From Acanthaster planci (taxonomy: Eukaryota > Echinodermata > Asteroidea > Valvatida > Acanthasteridae): DNA of 64,000 bases. The position numbers were made by a program, and so were the translations under genes. Positions within the stretch are counted from its first letter, which is position 1. Each line of letters starts with the position of its first letter. The notes below the pieces were generated by a model. It was not told the DNA's origin. It ran no database searches and saw nothing but the letters and a program-made list of their open reading frames with translations. Shown in pieces: positions 36,961 through 48,600 of the stretch. The stretch is from the NCBI RefSeq assembly GCF_001949145.1, contig NW_019091498.1, forward strand, positions 1 to 64,000, written 5' to 3'.

Positions 36961-38280
36961 GTTTCCATCAATCTAAAAGTAGGTTCGATATGTCGGTCTT
37001 TCGCCCCTTTGTGCAAAAACTATCTGGCCTTTGTAATGACAGCTACATCCATAGTTTTAATTTGCCAGCATCTGTATTGAATTTTCTCAAACAAAATAAA
37101 TCATGAGCTTTCATCAGGCCTCATTGTTTTGGAGGGGGGGTGTTTTGCTTCTTTAATGCCCCAGCATAGATTTACAAACTCTGTGGATGATGTGGCCAGT
37201 AGTTGAGATGAAAGAGTTGTATTCTTGTTCAGACTGCCTAAAATGGTTCCATTTGTTGCTGCTGAGAAGGCCGAGAAATCCAGGGTTGAATTAAACTATT
37301 AGGCATAACAACGAAAGCACAATTTGGACAGTGAAGAGTTTGGTTTAAAGATTGTAAAGCAGACCACTGTTCCTTGTTTCAATTTCCATTGCAAAGAGAT
37401 ATTTTAATATGGCAATCTTGTGAACTTTGAGTTCACATTTTATATACTGAACAATATAATGAGTGTTCTTGGTTTTTGTAACAGCATGAATGATTAAAGA
37501 ATCATGTCCATTGAAATGAAATATTACGCTCAAAATATTTCTTGAATTTGAAATTAAAATTATACAGAATGCATTTACATTAGTGTCAAGACATTAACCA
37601 AGGGAATTTGACAAACAGGAGACGTGACTCAGCCTTTCAAATTTACAAGGCCCGAGTCACACAGCACATTTGCAATGCGTCATAAAGGCTACTATAAACA
37701 TTTCAATTACATGTACGTGTTCACAGTACTGGTTGATGAGTGTTATAATTATGCTGCCACAGATTTCAGCTTTCATGCATCTGTCTTTGGCTTCTCTTCA
37801 AGTCAGTCACCAACACAAGAGCATACATGTGACACTAAATAAAGGGTTTGCATAGCTACCATTTTGCAGTCCAGGGCTTTTTTTCCACAGAGTATGCACA
37901 AAAGTGGTATCCCTATGGAACAAAAGAAGTGCCCTGCAAGATGGCCACCACGCAAAGCCTCTGTACCAAACCAGCTGTATCACAAGTGCAAGCAGCACAT
38001 AGGTTCACTCTTTGTACCAATCTAAAGAATACTCAACATTTCATATAATTTTGTATATAAATAGTACTCTGTATCTACAAAAATAGTACAAAGGAATTTA
38101 ACAGAACTAAGTTTCCTGTGAATTTTAATTTAGGACCAGAAATTGTAAAGGGCGCTAAACTTCCAAATCAACACCAACCAAGAATATCTTCAGTGTACAC
38201 TGGAAAGCAAAGTATTGACACTTTATGGAGACCTGATGGAGGTCGTCATCAGACCTGATTGAACAAGTTCTGAAGCTTAA
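36961..38280. other. Convergent intergenic stretch, SLC25A17 / STK19
   Basis: Shared 3' flank of two convergent genes. AATAAA at 37095-37100 is a candidate poly(A) signal for SLC25A17, 135 bases after its stop. A stretch at about 37900-37970 resembles 39640-39710 (AAGATGGCCACCACGCAAAGCC against AAGATGGCTGCCGTGCATAACC), suggesting an old dispersed repeat. No gene is seen. Confidence 0.45.
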
Positions 38281-41200
38281 TCACTCATCAAGTCGTAACA
38301 TTGTCCCAGAGGTTGTTTCTTGCCTGAAATCAGAAAACATAAAAATGCTGTCAAAATGCTGGCAAAACCTCTTGTGCACTTCCTACTGGTCGACTTTACA
38401 TAACGCCACTACTTCATTTTCCATCATTTGCAATGAAAGGTTATAAAACATTCGTTAACCACTTGCTGCTGGGGGACCCGTTTTCGAGCACATAGGCTTT
38501 ATACACGAAGCCGAGGAGCCCGAAACCGGGATAAAAGAGCTGGGCCCTTGTAATAAAAGACCATACTCGTAACAAAAGACCTGGCTGCTGGGCATTATCA
38601 ACATTTTTTCACTCTCAATAGTGGAGATAATCCAGCCTTGTTTTGAAACAGTATACCATGGTTTGGGGGATTTAGCGCGAGCGGATTACCAGCGGGGACA
38701 AAAGTGCTCCACCACCACAGAGATGAGCCACACAGTACCGCTGCACGCTAATCTGGTCCCTATTGAAAAGAGGTCAGCAGCGCACTGTGCCAGTTTCGTG
38801 AACAAAAGAAAATTATGTAACACCGCAAAATCTGGGCTCTTTTTAAAAGGCGGCAGGCTTGGCTGAAATACTCCAGCGTCAATAGATGTTGTCTTTCAGA
38901 TAAGAGTAGAACCCCGACAATCCTTCATGTGGGTGTAAGTGTCCAGTAAATGAAGATATGAATTTTTAAAGAATTTTGAAAAAAAAAAAAATGATAATTA
39001 TCCATCCCAGGATCATCAACATTGATAACTGCCATCGCTGCGAAGTGGTTAATTCCTCAACATCAAAATAATTCCATTTATTTTTTAATTAACGTACCTT
39101 GTCACTAGTTCTGCACCTATGATGTCGTGTATGTGATACCGAATTCCTAATTTCTTCACTGATGCCAGTTTTCTCTCTTCCAGTTCCTGGGAACAAAAGA
39201 GATCACAAAATTTGCGGCACGTTCAATCAATTCAGAAAAATACCACATAGCTTGGAAGCTGTAACAACCTAGACAACATTCATTGGAATCGGCCCAAATC
39301 TTACTCAGTCGTACTGGAAAGTAATCCCAATATCTTCACAAATGAGTTGACTTCAAAGGAGGTATCAACCCCAAGTTAGTCACTCATTGCATCCACTTTT
39401 CTGGAATTGAGTCCCGAGCATGCCTGTTGCACCCACCCTGTGGAAGTTGACATGGCAATATCATTGCAATTGACTTTAAGCTGCATTTATTTGTTTGCCA
39501 GGTATTTTGCTTTACTTTATCACTCTTAGAAATTAAAGGCAGTGTTCTAAACTTGCAGAATCAACAGAGGTTACGCACCACAGCCTTCTTCCTGGTCAGT
39601 GTTTTTAGTTCCATAGGGATACACTTGAGTAGACCATTTGTGGATGTCCCTCACAACAAAAGCACTTACTGGGAAGATGGCTGCCGTGCATAACCTCTAT
39701 TGCCAGATGTGACAGAGACACACAAAAAATTGGACCCCAGATTTATAGAATGACTTAAACGGTTATAACATGCCAACTGACACTTAACAAGGGAGGGACA
39801 CTTCATTTGGTGTCTTTCTGCAATACCACCGGTGAAAAACAGAAATGTTTACAACTGAGTTCGTGCTGGGAATACAAGTACCCACCTGCTGCAAAATCTT
39901 CTGGTATTTGCACTTCCTTATCGAACGTAACAGAGCATCCCTTCCTGAAACAGAGACAAAAAAATATTGGCCAGGACTGCAAGGTGAAATAGTCCAGCAT
40001 CTAGTGAAAAGTAATAACTCCTTTCAAGGTTTTTGGCATGAATAACCCTAAAAACAAAATCAACCCTTGCTCGTCGCTTTGGTGAGCGCTTTGAATAATT
40101 GGCTTGGGAAAAAATCACAGAGGCGGGACTACAAGGTGAGCAAATGCCTTTCCCCCAGTTAAGGCCGAGGCAACGTGCTACCCACACTGGACATTTATAT
40201 TTTGCACAGCTGCCAGCATGATGCTCCTGCCAGTACCACGGCACTTGAATACAAGGTAGGTAATAATATGCATACTCGTAGTTGGATAGTTTCTTTACAT
40301 CCATAAAACAAATGAATCTTGTCTTGCACTGAAGTACAAATATCTTTCGAGAGCTCGCGTAAATTTCAACCAGCTCATGGGATACAAGTTTCACAAGAAC
40401 AATCTTCAGGAAGACTCATATTTTGATAGAGAGGTTGCTGTGTTGACTATCCCATGGCCAGCGCCCTCCAGTTTGCCAGCTCAAATGAACTAAAAATTCA
40501 ATGTACATGTGAAGTGGTTCAAGGATGAATGGTTCAGTGCTGACCTTTATTGAAACACTTCATGAAAATGCCAGCACCTGGAATGGCAATCCACCAGCTG
40601 CCCACATCTCTGACATTGAGCACGCCCCCATGGAGCAATTGCCTGCAATGACAAGGAATCCACGGGGAATGGTTCGAGTGATGCAAAATTTAACAGAAAC
40701 AGGTTCTCGTTAAGTCAAACTGCNNNNNNNNNNNNNNNNNNNNNNNNNNNNNNNNNNNNNNNNNNNNNNNNNNNNNNNNNNNNNNNNNNNNNNNNNNNNN
40801 NNNNNNNNNNNNNNNNNNNNNNNNNNNNNNNNNNNNNNNNNNNNNNNNNNNNNNNNNNNNNNNNNNNNNNNNNNNNNNNNNNNNNNNNNNNNNNNNNNNN
40901 NNNNNNNNNNNNNNNNNNNNNNNNNNNNNNNNNNNNNNNNNNNNNNNNNNNNNNNNNNNNNNNNNNNNNNNNNNNNNNNNNNNNNNNNNNNNNNNNNNNN
41001 NNNNNNNNNNNNNNNNNNNNNNNNNNNNNNNNNNNNNNNNNNNNNNNNNNNNNNNNNNNNNNNNNNNNNNNNNNNNNNNNNNNNNNNNNNNNNNNNNNNN
41101 NNNNNNNNNNNNNNNNNNNNNNNNNNNNNNNNNNNNNNNNNNNNNNNNNNNNNNNNNNNNNNNNNNNNNNNNNNNNNNNNNNNNNNNNNNNNNNNNNNNN

Positions 41201-42871
41201 NNNNNNNNNNNNNNNNNNNNNNNNNAAAGAATATGATTTTTATGCAACTGAATACCCCATAACTCGAAACTCTATAAGCGGTATCTCTGAAATGGAACCT
41301 GGTGGCCTTAATGCCCTCAGTCCAGACCGTGAAGCAAACCAGCTCAACTCTTACGTGATCTCCTCATCCTTGAAACCAAGATCTGACATTGTCTTCCTGT
41401 CCAGGCTGACGTCTGACGTCTTCTCCAGGACCGTGTCCAGGAAGCGATCCTTGGCAGAACTGTCAGGCACAGTCCTCCTGACATGCTCGCGGTAGTCATC
41501 AGTAAAGACGATAGCAAAAGTGTCTGATTCCTTACCCAAGCGAAAGAGCTTGATCTCTTTTTTCTCTCTCAAGTCATTCTGAAATAGAACATTACATGTA
41601 ACATTTGTATCAAATGAATTTGAGAAAAAGAGCACATGAATAAAAAACACACACTTCACTCCCCATTTTGCGCCATATGACAAAGCACACACAAACTCCT
41701 CGAAACAACCCCATCTCTAAAATGGAAGTCTTTCAGAGACTGGAGGAATCAAGCCACTATCTACTAATGTCACTACCCAAAGCACATCATCCTTATTACC
41801 CCCTACTCCTTGGGCTAATAACCCATTCTGTCTACCTACTTCTCATATGCATGTGTTCTTAGTTGATTTTTTGGTTTCTTACATTTTTTTTCTGTAATGA
41901 CAGGGGCTAAGAAAGCATTTCAACATGGGAGAATGACATGTCGTTTAACCCTAATCTTCCCCAACCACACAGAATTAAACAGTAGTAAAGTGTTTAATTC
42001 TGTGGGGATAGGTCTGGTAGGCCCATAACAGCTGGCTTTTGCATTGGGTTTGACATACCTCAGAAAAAGTCCAACAGCCTCTGTGCACAAAGTCCCATAT
42101 GGGTGTTTAACTTTGTGTGAATGGGGAAAGTTAGGGCCAGCAACCCTTGGGAGGTTAAGGTCATCGAAAGTGCTGGCCAGTATCTTACTATGTGCTTGTC
42201 AGCTGTCGTTTTGCACTTGACGATGCTGTACACCTGCTGCTTGAAAACGATTGGGGGAATGCGGTTCTCAAACACCTCAACGTTGACCAAGGAACGCAAG
42301 TACAGCAGAGCTGCTTTAGTATCACTTGGAACCTCTGATGCTAAAAGAAAACAGAAATTAGATCCATGTAACTAGTTTGTCCACTTTGCTAAATGAGCAT
42401 TAACTAGAGAGCAAGATTTGAAACATGCAGATCAGTAACAACATGTAACATATGCAATACACAAATGTACAGAGTGTTGTAAAGCAAGGGTTGAAACAGC
42501 GGGCATATGGGTAATTCCAGAATTAAGGGGTCCAGAAGTGTGACATTTTTGCATTTCTGTTTCATCTGACCTTTGTTTTATATTTGACATGGAAATATCA
42601 CCGGAACTGATTTCAAACTATTACTATTTGTTTGGCAGGTAATTTGCATTAATTCATCACTCTTGGAAATTAGAAAATGTGTTCTGAACTTACAAAATCG
42701 TATGTAAGATGTGACAGGGACCTAAAAAATGGACCCCTAATTGCTGGAATTACCCAATTTCTTACAATCTTGCTCACCAGAAATACTCGAGTCCTCCCAC
42801 TTGTGAGAGGTCCTTGTGACTCTGAACTTTCTCCTGCTATTAAATGCGTCTGGCACCCGGGACCTCTTCAT
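38281..42871 (-). CDS. STK19: STK19 (winged-helix repair factor; not a true kinase)
   Basis: Seven exons in transcription order: 42871-42778, 42340-42189, 41578-41355, 40642-40545, 39944-39886, 39186-39098, 38323-38281 (stop). All borders are GT-AG on the minus strand and phases join, giving 252 residues, the length of the short vertebrate form. Matching blocks include FENRIPPIVFKQQVYSIV, AIVFTDDYREHV, LGFKDEEIT, GSWWIAIPGAG, LGIRYHIHDIIGAELV and the terminus TSGTMLRLDE. No kinase motifs (glycine loop, HRD, DFG) are present. Current knowledge is that STK19 is a DNA-binding protein of three winged-helix domains that acts in transcription-coupled repair. The N-terminal 30 residues are basic, as expected of a nuclear protein. 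The N gap (40724-41225) lies inside the third intron and removes no coding sequence. The gene is head to head with DXO. Confidence 0.93.
39485..39745. repeat. Dispersed repeat, copy 1 (STK19 intron 5)
   Basis: TTTGTTTGCCAGGTATTTTGC, CATTTATTTG-type words, ATCACTCTTAGAAATTA and GATGTGACAGAGACAC... TGGACCCC occur in the same order as in 42620-42755, where a shorter version lies. Similarity is patchy, so the copies are old. Confidence 0.55.
40724..41225. other. Assembly gap (502 N)
   Basis: A run of 502 N within the third intron of STK19. The flanking exons join in phase (ATC AC | G), so no exon need be missing. The 185-codon ORF that spans it is an artefact of the Ns. Confidence 0.99.
42620..42755. 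repeat. Dispersed repeat, copy 2 (STK19 intron 1)
   Basis: Direct, diverged match to 39485-39745: TTTGTTTGGCAGGTAATTTGC, ATCACTCTTGGAAATTA, TGTTCTGAACTTAC and GATGTGACAGGGACC...TGGACCCC. It is shorter than the other copy. Confidence 0.55.
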
Positions 42872-43651
42872 TGCCTTCAGCTGATAAAAAACAAATGTCA
42901 AGTTAGCAGTCTGGTGAAGACAAGCCGGATGAAGGCATATTACAGACTTTTTAAGGCATGTTTAAAAAGGGGACACTGAAAGAAAATGAATAGGTTGTGT
43001 ACGTGTTCGGCATAATTGCCTGAGAGCTCAGGGCAACATGCACAACTGGTCGATCCTGTATGTATAAAATCTCCAACTTCATGTTTTTGAAACAATCTTT
43101 CACAACTGTGAATTAGAAAGAAAATCAATTAGCTGACAGCAGAATTATCAACGAACTGTGCAAAGATCCAGTCCACCGATCTGAGTGCTGATCTTGCAAA
43201 GATCGAGCAACCGTACACACGTTGTAGCGACTGATCATGCCTAACATGTTCACAAATGTTTACTACATGTTTACTACATTTCAAACTGGGAGGCACCAAG
43301 GGGCACATAACTGCTGCAGGGCAAATGCCCACTTCCCCCCCCCATGCCCATAGTTACAGGTGCATGTACTCTCACGGTACATCAATAGTATTCATTTGGA
43401 TATGGAAGGCCACTATTGCCAGCTACATGTATGTCCAATTTAAGAGGCAAATCATAGAATCCTAGTTACATGTACTTGGGCTACACCAGTGGCACTCAGC
43501 ACTAAGCACTGACCAAACTGGCAGAAAATGTTAAATGAAGACTGATCGTTAACAGCCAGAAAACTACAGCATAACAGTACATGTACACATACATCCAGAA
43601 TAGACTTTGCTTGCATAACAGTGTTTATGTTCAGCTCGATGGACCGAATGG

Positions 43652-43705
43652 CATGATCGCTCAATCGCTCTGCACGATTGCTTAATCGCTCTGCACAATT
43701 GGTCG
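43652..43705. repeat. Short tandem repeat of ~21 bp
   Basis: Two to three imperfect copies of a unit like AATCGCTCTGCACGATTGCTT. It lies in the STK19-DXO intergenic region. Confidence 0.5.
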
Positions 43706-43849
43706 ATTCTGCATTAAGTCTCCTATTTTACTTCCCTCTTTGGTGAACCTATGTAATACCAATACCGGTAAGTCTGTCTGTCACTTCGGCGGTCAGGGCA
43801 GGCATATGGCTGGCTGTCCGCCTAATGTTAAAGTCTTTGCTTGTGGGTT

Positions 43850-44640
43850 TATGGGTAATAGTATGCCACATGTGCTAGATGAGTGGGATGATGGGTGGGG
43901 TGAGAGGAGATAGACGGGATGAGGGAACAGAGTAAGATATTGATTGAATGATGAAATTATAAAGACAGGATGGTGGAAGAGTAAGAGATGGATTAACATG
44001 ATGGTGGGGGATGGAATATGGATGGAATTAAGGGATAGAGTGGAGTAGAAGATGGATGGGATAATTGAATGGGGTGGAATAGGCAATGGATGGGGTGAGA
44101 GGACAGAGTAAGAGACCGATGGGATGATGAAGGAATGGGAGGCGAAAAAGTCTATAGATTGGATAATGGGATGGGGCAGGTGGGAAATCGATGGGAAGGG
44201 GATAGAGAAACAGAAGGATGCAAATGAGATGGGGCAGAGTAAGAGATGGATGGGATGAAAGGATGAGGAGATGGATGGAAGATGGGATGGGGGTCAAGAA
44301 GGAAATGGATGGGATTGGGAGGTGGAGTAGGAAATGGGTGGGATGGGGCAGAGAAAGAAATGGATTAGGGTGATGGTATGGGGTCAGAGTAGGTGTTGGG
44401 TGGGATGGAGGGCTGATCAAGAGATAAGTGGGATGATGTAGGCATGGGTGCAGAGAAGAGATGGATTGGATCCGGATGGACAGCAGAGTAATAGATGGAT
44501 AACAATGGGATGATGGAATGGGGAAAGTGGAGGAAATGGACGGGATGATGGCATGGGGGTGGAGCAGGAGGATGGGATGAGGGTATAGGGAATTAGGGTT
44601 GGAGTAGCAGCTGAGATGAATGGGATGGGATGGGGAAAAC
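43850..44640. repeat. Degenerate GGATGG/GATGGATGGGATG minisatellite
   Basis: About 790 bp of purine-rich plus-strand sequence built of short variants such as GATGGATGGGATG, GGGATGGGG and AGAGTAAGAGATGGAT. Units are not in strict register and higher-order periods of about 50-70 bp (AGAG...GATGG) are suggested. On the minus strand it yields long Pro/His/Ser/Leu ORFs (43793-44683) that are repeat artefacts. It lies between the divergent STK19 and DXO genes. Confidence 0.8.
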
Positions 44641-45602
44641 CTTTAAAAAAAATCACCCTTTTTGTTTGAACATGTCGAAACAATCTTTAACAGTCGGAAC
44701 TATGCTTTCATAGAAACAAAAGATGTACAGTAGGCCCAAATAACATTAGACTGATCGTGGACATGGTGGAACTATGTTACAAATCATGATGCAGTGAGAT
44801 GGACTGATTATGGAAAGATCGAGCGATGACGTGACATGATGGTGCATATCACCCGATCACTCCCCAAAAATCAATGCAGGCTTACATGTAGGTCCCCTAC
44901 ATCATTGTACATGTATGATGTAGGCCCTACCATGCATTGTGTTCATGGTGTTTGAGTGTCCGGAAATCGGCCCCCAGACTGACACATGTCATGTCATGAC
45001 CAGTGGCACTGTGTCAGTGAGGTCAGTGCATGGTTAGTGACAGAGTCTTCCTGGCGTTTCCAACAGAGCCAAGGCCTCAATCCTCGAAGAATGCATGACT
45101 TACGACTACACTGCTGATGGTTGAATGGTTGGAAGTGTAAAAACTCCACAAGAAGTCTTCCTCTGCGTACGGCCCCAAAAGTGTAATGCGCTAGGTTCTA
45201 GCGTTCTAGGCCTACGTTCGTACACGTTCATTCATGGCGCTCTTGTCGATTGAGCCGAGAAGGTCAAAGGTGATATGCAAGTCAATCAAGCAGACACCGA
45301 GCGCTTGGCTGCGGCTAGAAATCTCACACGAGTCTACGGTCGTGGCCGCAGCCAGTTTCCATAAAGTTTTGTGCAATTTCAGCGCTGATAGCCTGATCAT
45401 TACGTGTGCACAGACCGCGTTGGTATCACATGCAGTATAGTACGTGTTTGTTTATGCTAGTGCAACGATAACTACATACTGTACCGTGTATAGTTCATTA
45501 GCGCTTACGCGGTAATGTGTGGCTTCGTCGCCTGTGCCTAGTGTGGTTCTCAAGCTGTGTGCACGTACACATGTTATAACTTTATTAAGCTAATTTACAA
45601 AA
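44640..45602. promoter_or_regulatory. Presumed divergent promoter side of DXO/STK19
   Basis: The last 400 bases before the DXO start are richer in CpG than the surroundings (for example CGCGGTAATG, TACGTTCGTACACG). The STK19 and DXO start codons are 2.7 kb apart on opposite strands. Untranslated first exons could lie here but I cannot place them. No TATA box is obvious at a sensible distance. Confidence 0.35.
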
Positions 45603-48600
45603 ATGAAAAGATCTAACGTTAGAAGATCTCAAGAAGACGGTGATGCACTGGATGAAGAGCGTTCCACTAAGCGTGTGAAGCGTCACACTGACCAGACATG
45701 TACAACTACAACTACATGTACACATACTGATAATCGGGTCATTGGCATTGTTGGTGATAGGCCTAGGCTTTCGTTGGGAAAGTTAACTTGTTCAAAACCA
45801 GTGGTGCTAAGAACTTTTGCAGTCAAGCCCACCTCAGATTTTATTGGAGAGTTTCCCTTCTTCAGCCGGCCTCAGGAACTCGGTCATTTCTCGCTGGAGA
45901 TTGACAGGACTTTTGCAAATGACAACAGGCATCTCAAACATTATCACCCGCTCAGCAAAGAATCGGACCTTAATCTGGATCTTAGACAAGGGTTCGAAAC
46001 ATTTGTTAAGAGAGATGACGATGTGAAGGAGAGATTGGATAATGTCATGAAATGGATAGTCCACAATAAGAAACATTTTCTGAGACCACAGAGAAACGTC
46101 AGTGTGTGTTACGACATCAAGGATGATGACTTGATAGAAAGGTATCACTGGCACTGCCTGGCCCTGACTAGCTCACCCTAGCAATGCCAGTATAAAGGGG
46201 CAAATATATCTGTGCAGATCCTGTTGTCACAAACATGACAAGTTTGTACATTTTGGGGGAAAAAACATGGAATGTATGGAGTGGTAGGCATGACTCATTT
46301 TGGAAAGAGTTTCACATCCGCCTGTCTGTTATCTTCCTTAAAATGACTTGCATACTACTACAAAATGTATATTAAATCTATTGAAAAAACACTAATTTAT
46401 AAGTGAAAAAATTTGAGATTTGAAAATACTTGGACTTTAACTTGTTCTGTCATGGCCTTTAGACTTTGTGTACATGTATGAGGACTGAGGTGGAGGCTGG
46501 ATATGGCAATCTTTCTCTTCTTTTTCCATGCAGTGACATACGTATATCACTTTGAGAAGCCTGAAAGTTACATGTAACTGTCGCAATGTCAAAAAGGCCT
46601 AAATGGAGTGTCCTCACCTTCAGGGGACAGCCAACAGAGGATCCAATAGTTTACTGTAGCATTGTTGAATGTCGCTGGCTTTCATTGTCTGACAGTTTTA
46701 TACATCTGTTGCAACCTGTTGCATCAGGCACGATTCCCGGCAGTTAAACACCACAGCTCTTCTTGCTCACAGCCTAGGTATTGACTTCATAGCCTGGCGT
46801 GGCCACTTCACCAAGTTCCTCTGCACACCCTATGAGAATCGCGACGGATGGGAGATGGCGGCGACGCTCTTTCGGGGGACCATCTACATCAGCGAGGTTG
46901 AGACGGAAGAGGAGAGACAGCGCAGGCTGGGCATGAATCACTGGGAGCAGCAGTGCATGTACGGGGGCTACAAATTTGAGCAGTATGTCACTAGTGGTGA
47001 GATGAAAAGACGTGTTAGAGGCTTATAGAATTTCATGTTTCAGCAGCACTTTCCGTCATGAACAAGGCATCCATGTCTAAAGCAGGATGCTGCCATTAAA
47101 GAGGTGTTTCACCCAGATGGAAACTAGAAAATATTGAAAAACCTATTTTAAGTGGTATCTGTGAGCATAAAGCCCAATCAAGGATTCTGTCAGTGGCAAA
47201 CTCAACTTGGAGCTGAATCCTGTCAGATTGAAAGGTGTGGCAGTGCCGATTCAGCTTTGCATAATTTCTACATTGACATTACTACACAGACAGTGCCCAG
47301 ACGGTTTCTGGCACTGAACCTTGGGTCACCCATGGGTTGCATCTTCTCAGTATCCTTCATTTCACTGTTCAGCATTCACCCCTCAGATTAACAAAAGTTA
47401 TGTTTGAGCTGTGCATTAGGGTCAGTCCAACTTTTAATGAAATGATTGTGTTAAACAGTTAATTTCATGTAAATCTAATTTTTCTGGTTTCTAAAGATGG
47501 TAAGAAATCACCCGACACAAGTCAACCGGTCAACAACATTGAGGCCTTCTGTAGCGTGGTTCGGTCAGACCTTGGTCCCTACAAACTCCTCTACAGCGGG
47601 GAGGTTGATTGTCTCCAGTCCGTATCCAAAGATAAGCCACCGGGCAACTACTTAGAGCTGAAGACCAGTCGAAAGTGGTACTCTCAGAAGAACGAGAACA
47701 ATTTCTACAGGTACACAGTGGAGGTGGATCCCATTGGTGATTATCCAGATTGCTCGATGGTCCACTCTTAAGACGGTCAAGTACAGTGAGCCTGCATGCA
47801 CTGGTCTTTGTGCCTGCTTATTGAGCAGTGGCCTGTTAGAAGCGCGTTTGGTTTAAATGTTTAAATGCCATCTAATGATCTTCCCAATAAACCACTGATA
47901 TTCACTTTTTTTGTGGACTGTTCCTAAGCATTGTGCCTAACGTGTATACATGTATCTGTCATCATGACGAAAATGAAAAGTGAGGTGCTCTTAGTCTTCA
48001 TCAAAGCAGTAAGAAATTCAGACAGGTGGGGAAGATACATGCAGATTTGTTTCACCACCAGTTTCTGTCATTTTCTGAATCTTTTTTCTGTTACATGTAT
48101 TTTTCAGGTACAAGTTGGTGAAATGGTGGGCCCAGTCCTTCCTGGTTGGCATTCCACAGGTCATTTGTGGTTTCCGGGACGACGAGGGAGTGGTTCGGGA
48201 GATCAAACACTTCAAGACAATGCAGATGCCCAAATTATCTATGGTAAATAAAGACCTCATCAAAATAAGGCTCTTTTGGCTGTAGATCTTGGGGGGTGTG
48301 AGCATTAACATCTCACTTGATCTCTACATAGCCAAAAGCTTAAAGAGACGATGAAATAAAAATTTTTACTAAATTTTACTAAAGTCCTTGAAATTGTGCC
48401 TTTCAGTTTCAATAAACCCAATTTTGAATTATTGTTTTACTATTTTTACTCATATTTTGGAGCTTTTCTGGTTGTTATGACCATGTACATTGCATATTCG
48501 TGAGCAAAACTATGATGTCATCCAAGGCACTGAATCTCAGTGTTGCACTAATTTATGCACAAAGAATCTCTAGATGTTTTAAACACTGCTCTCGTAGATA

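Noticed and set aside
39918-40394. 158-codon minus-strand ORF
   Set aside because: Overlaps an STK19 exon and introns in a different frame; the true exon (39886-39944) uses another frame.
40690-41247. 185-codon minus-strand ORF
   Set aside because: Almost entirely N; an artefact of the assembly gap.
43793-44683. Pro/His/Ser/Leu-rich minus-strand ORFs
   Set aside because: Translations of the GGATGG minisatellite; no start or splice support.
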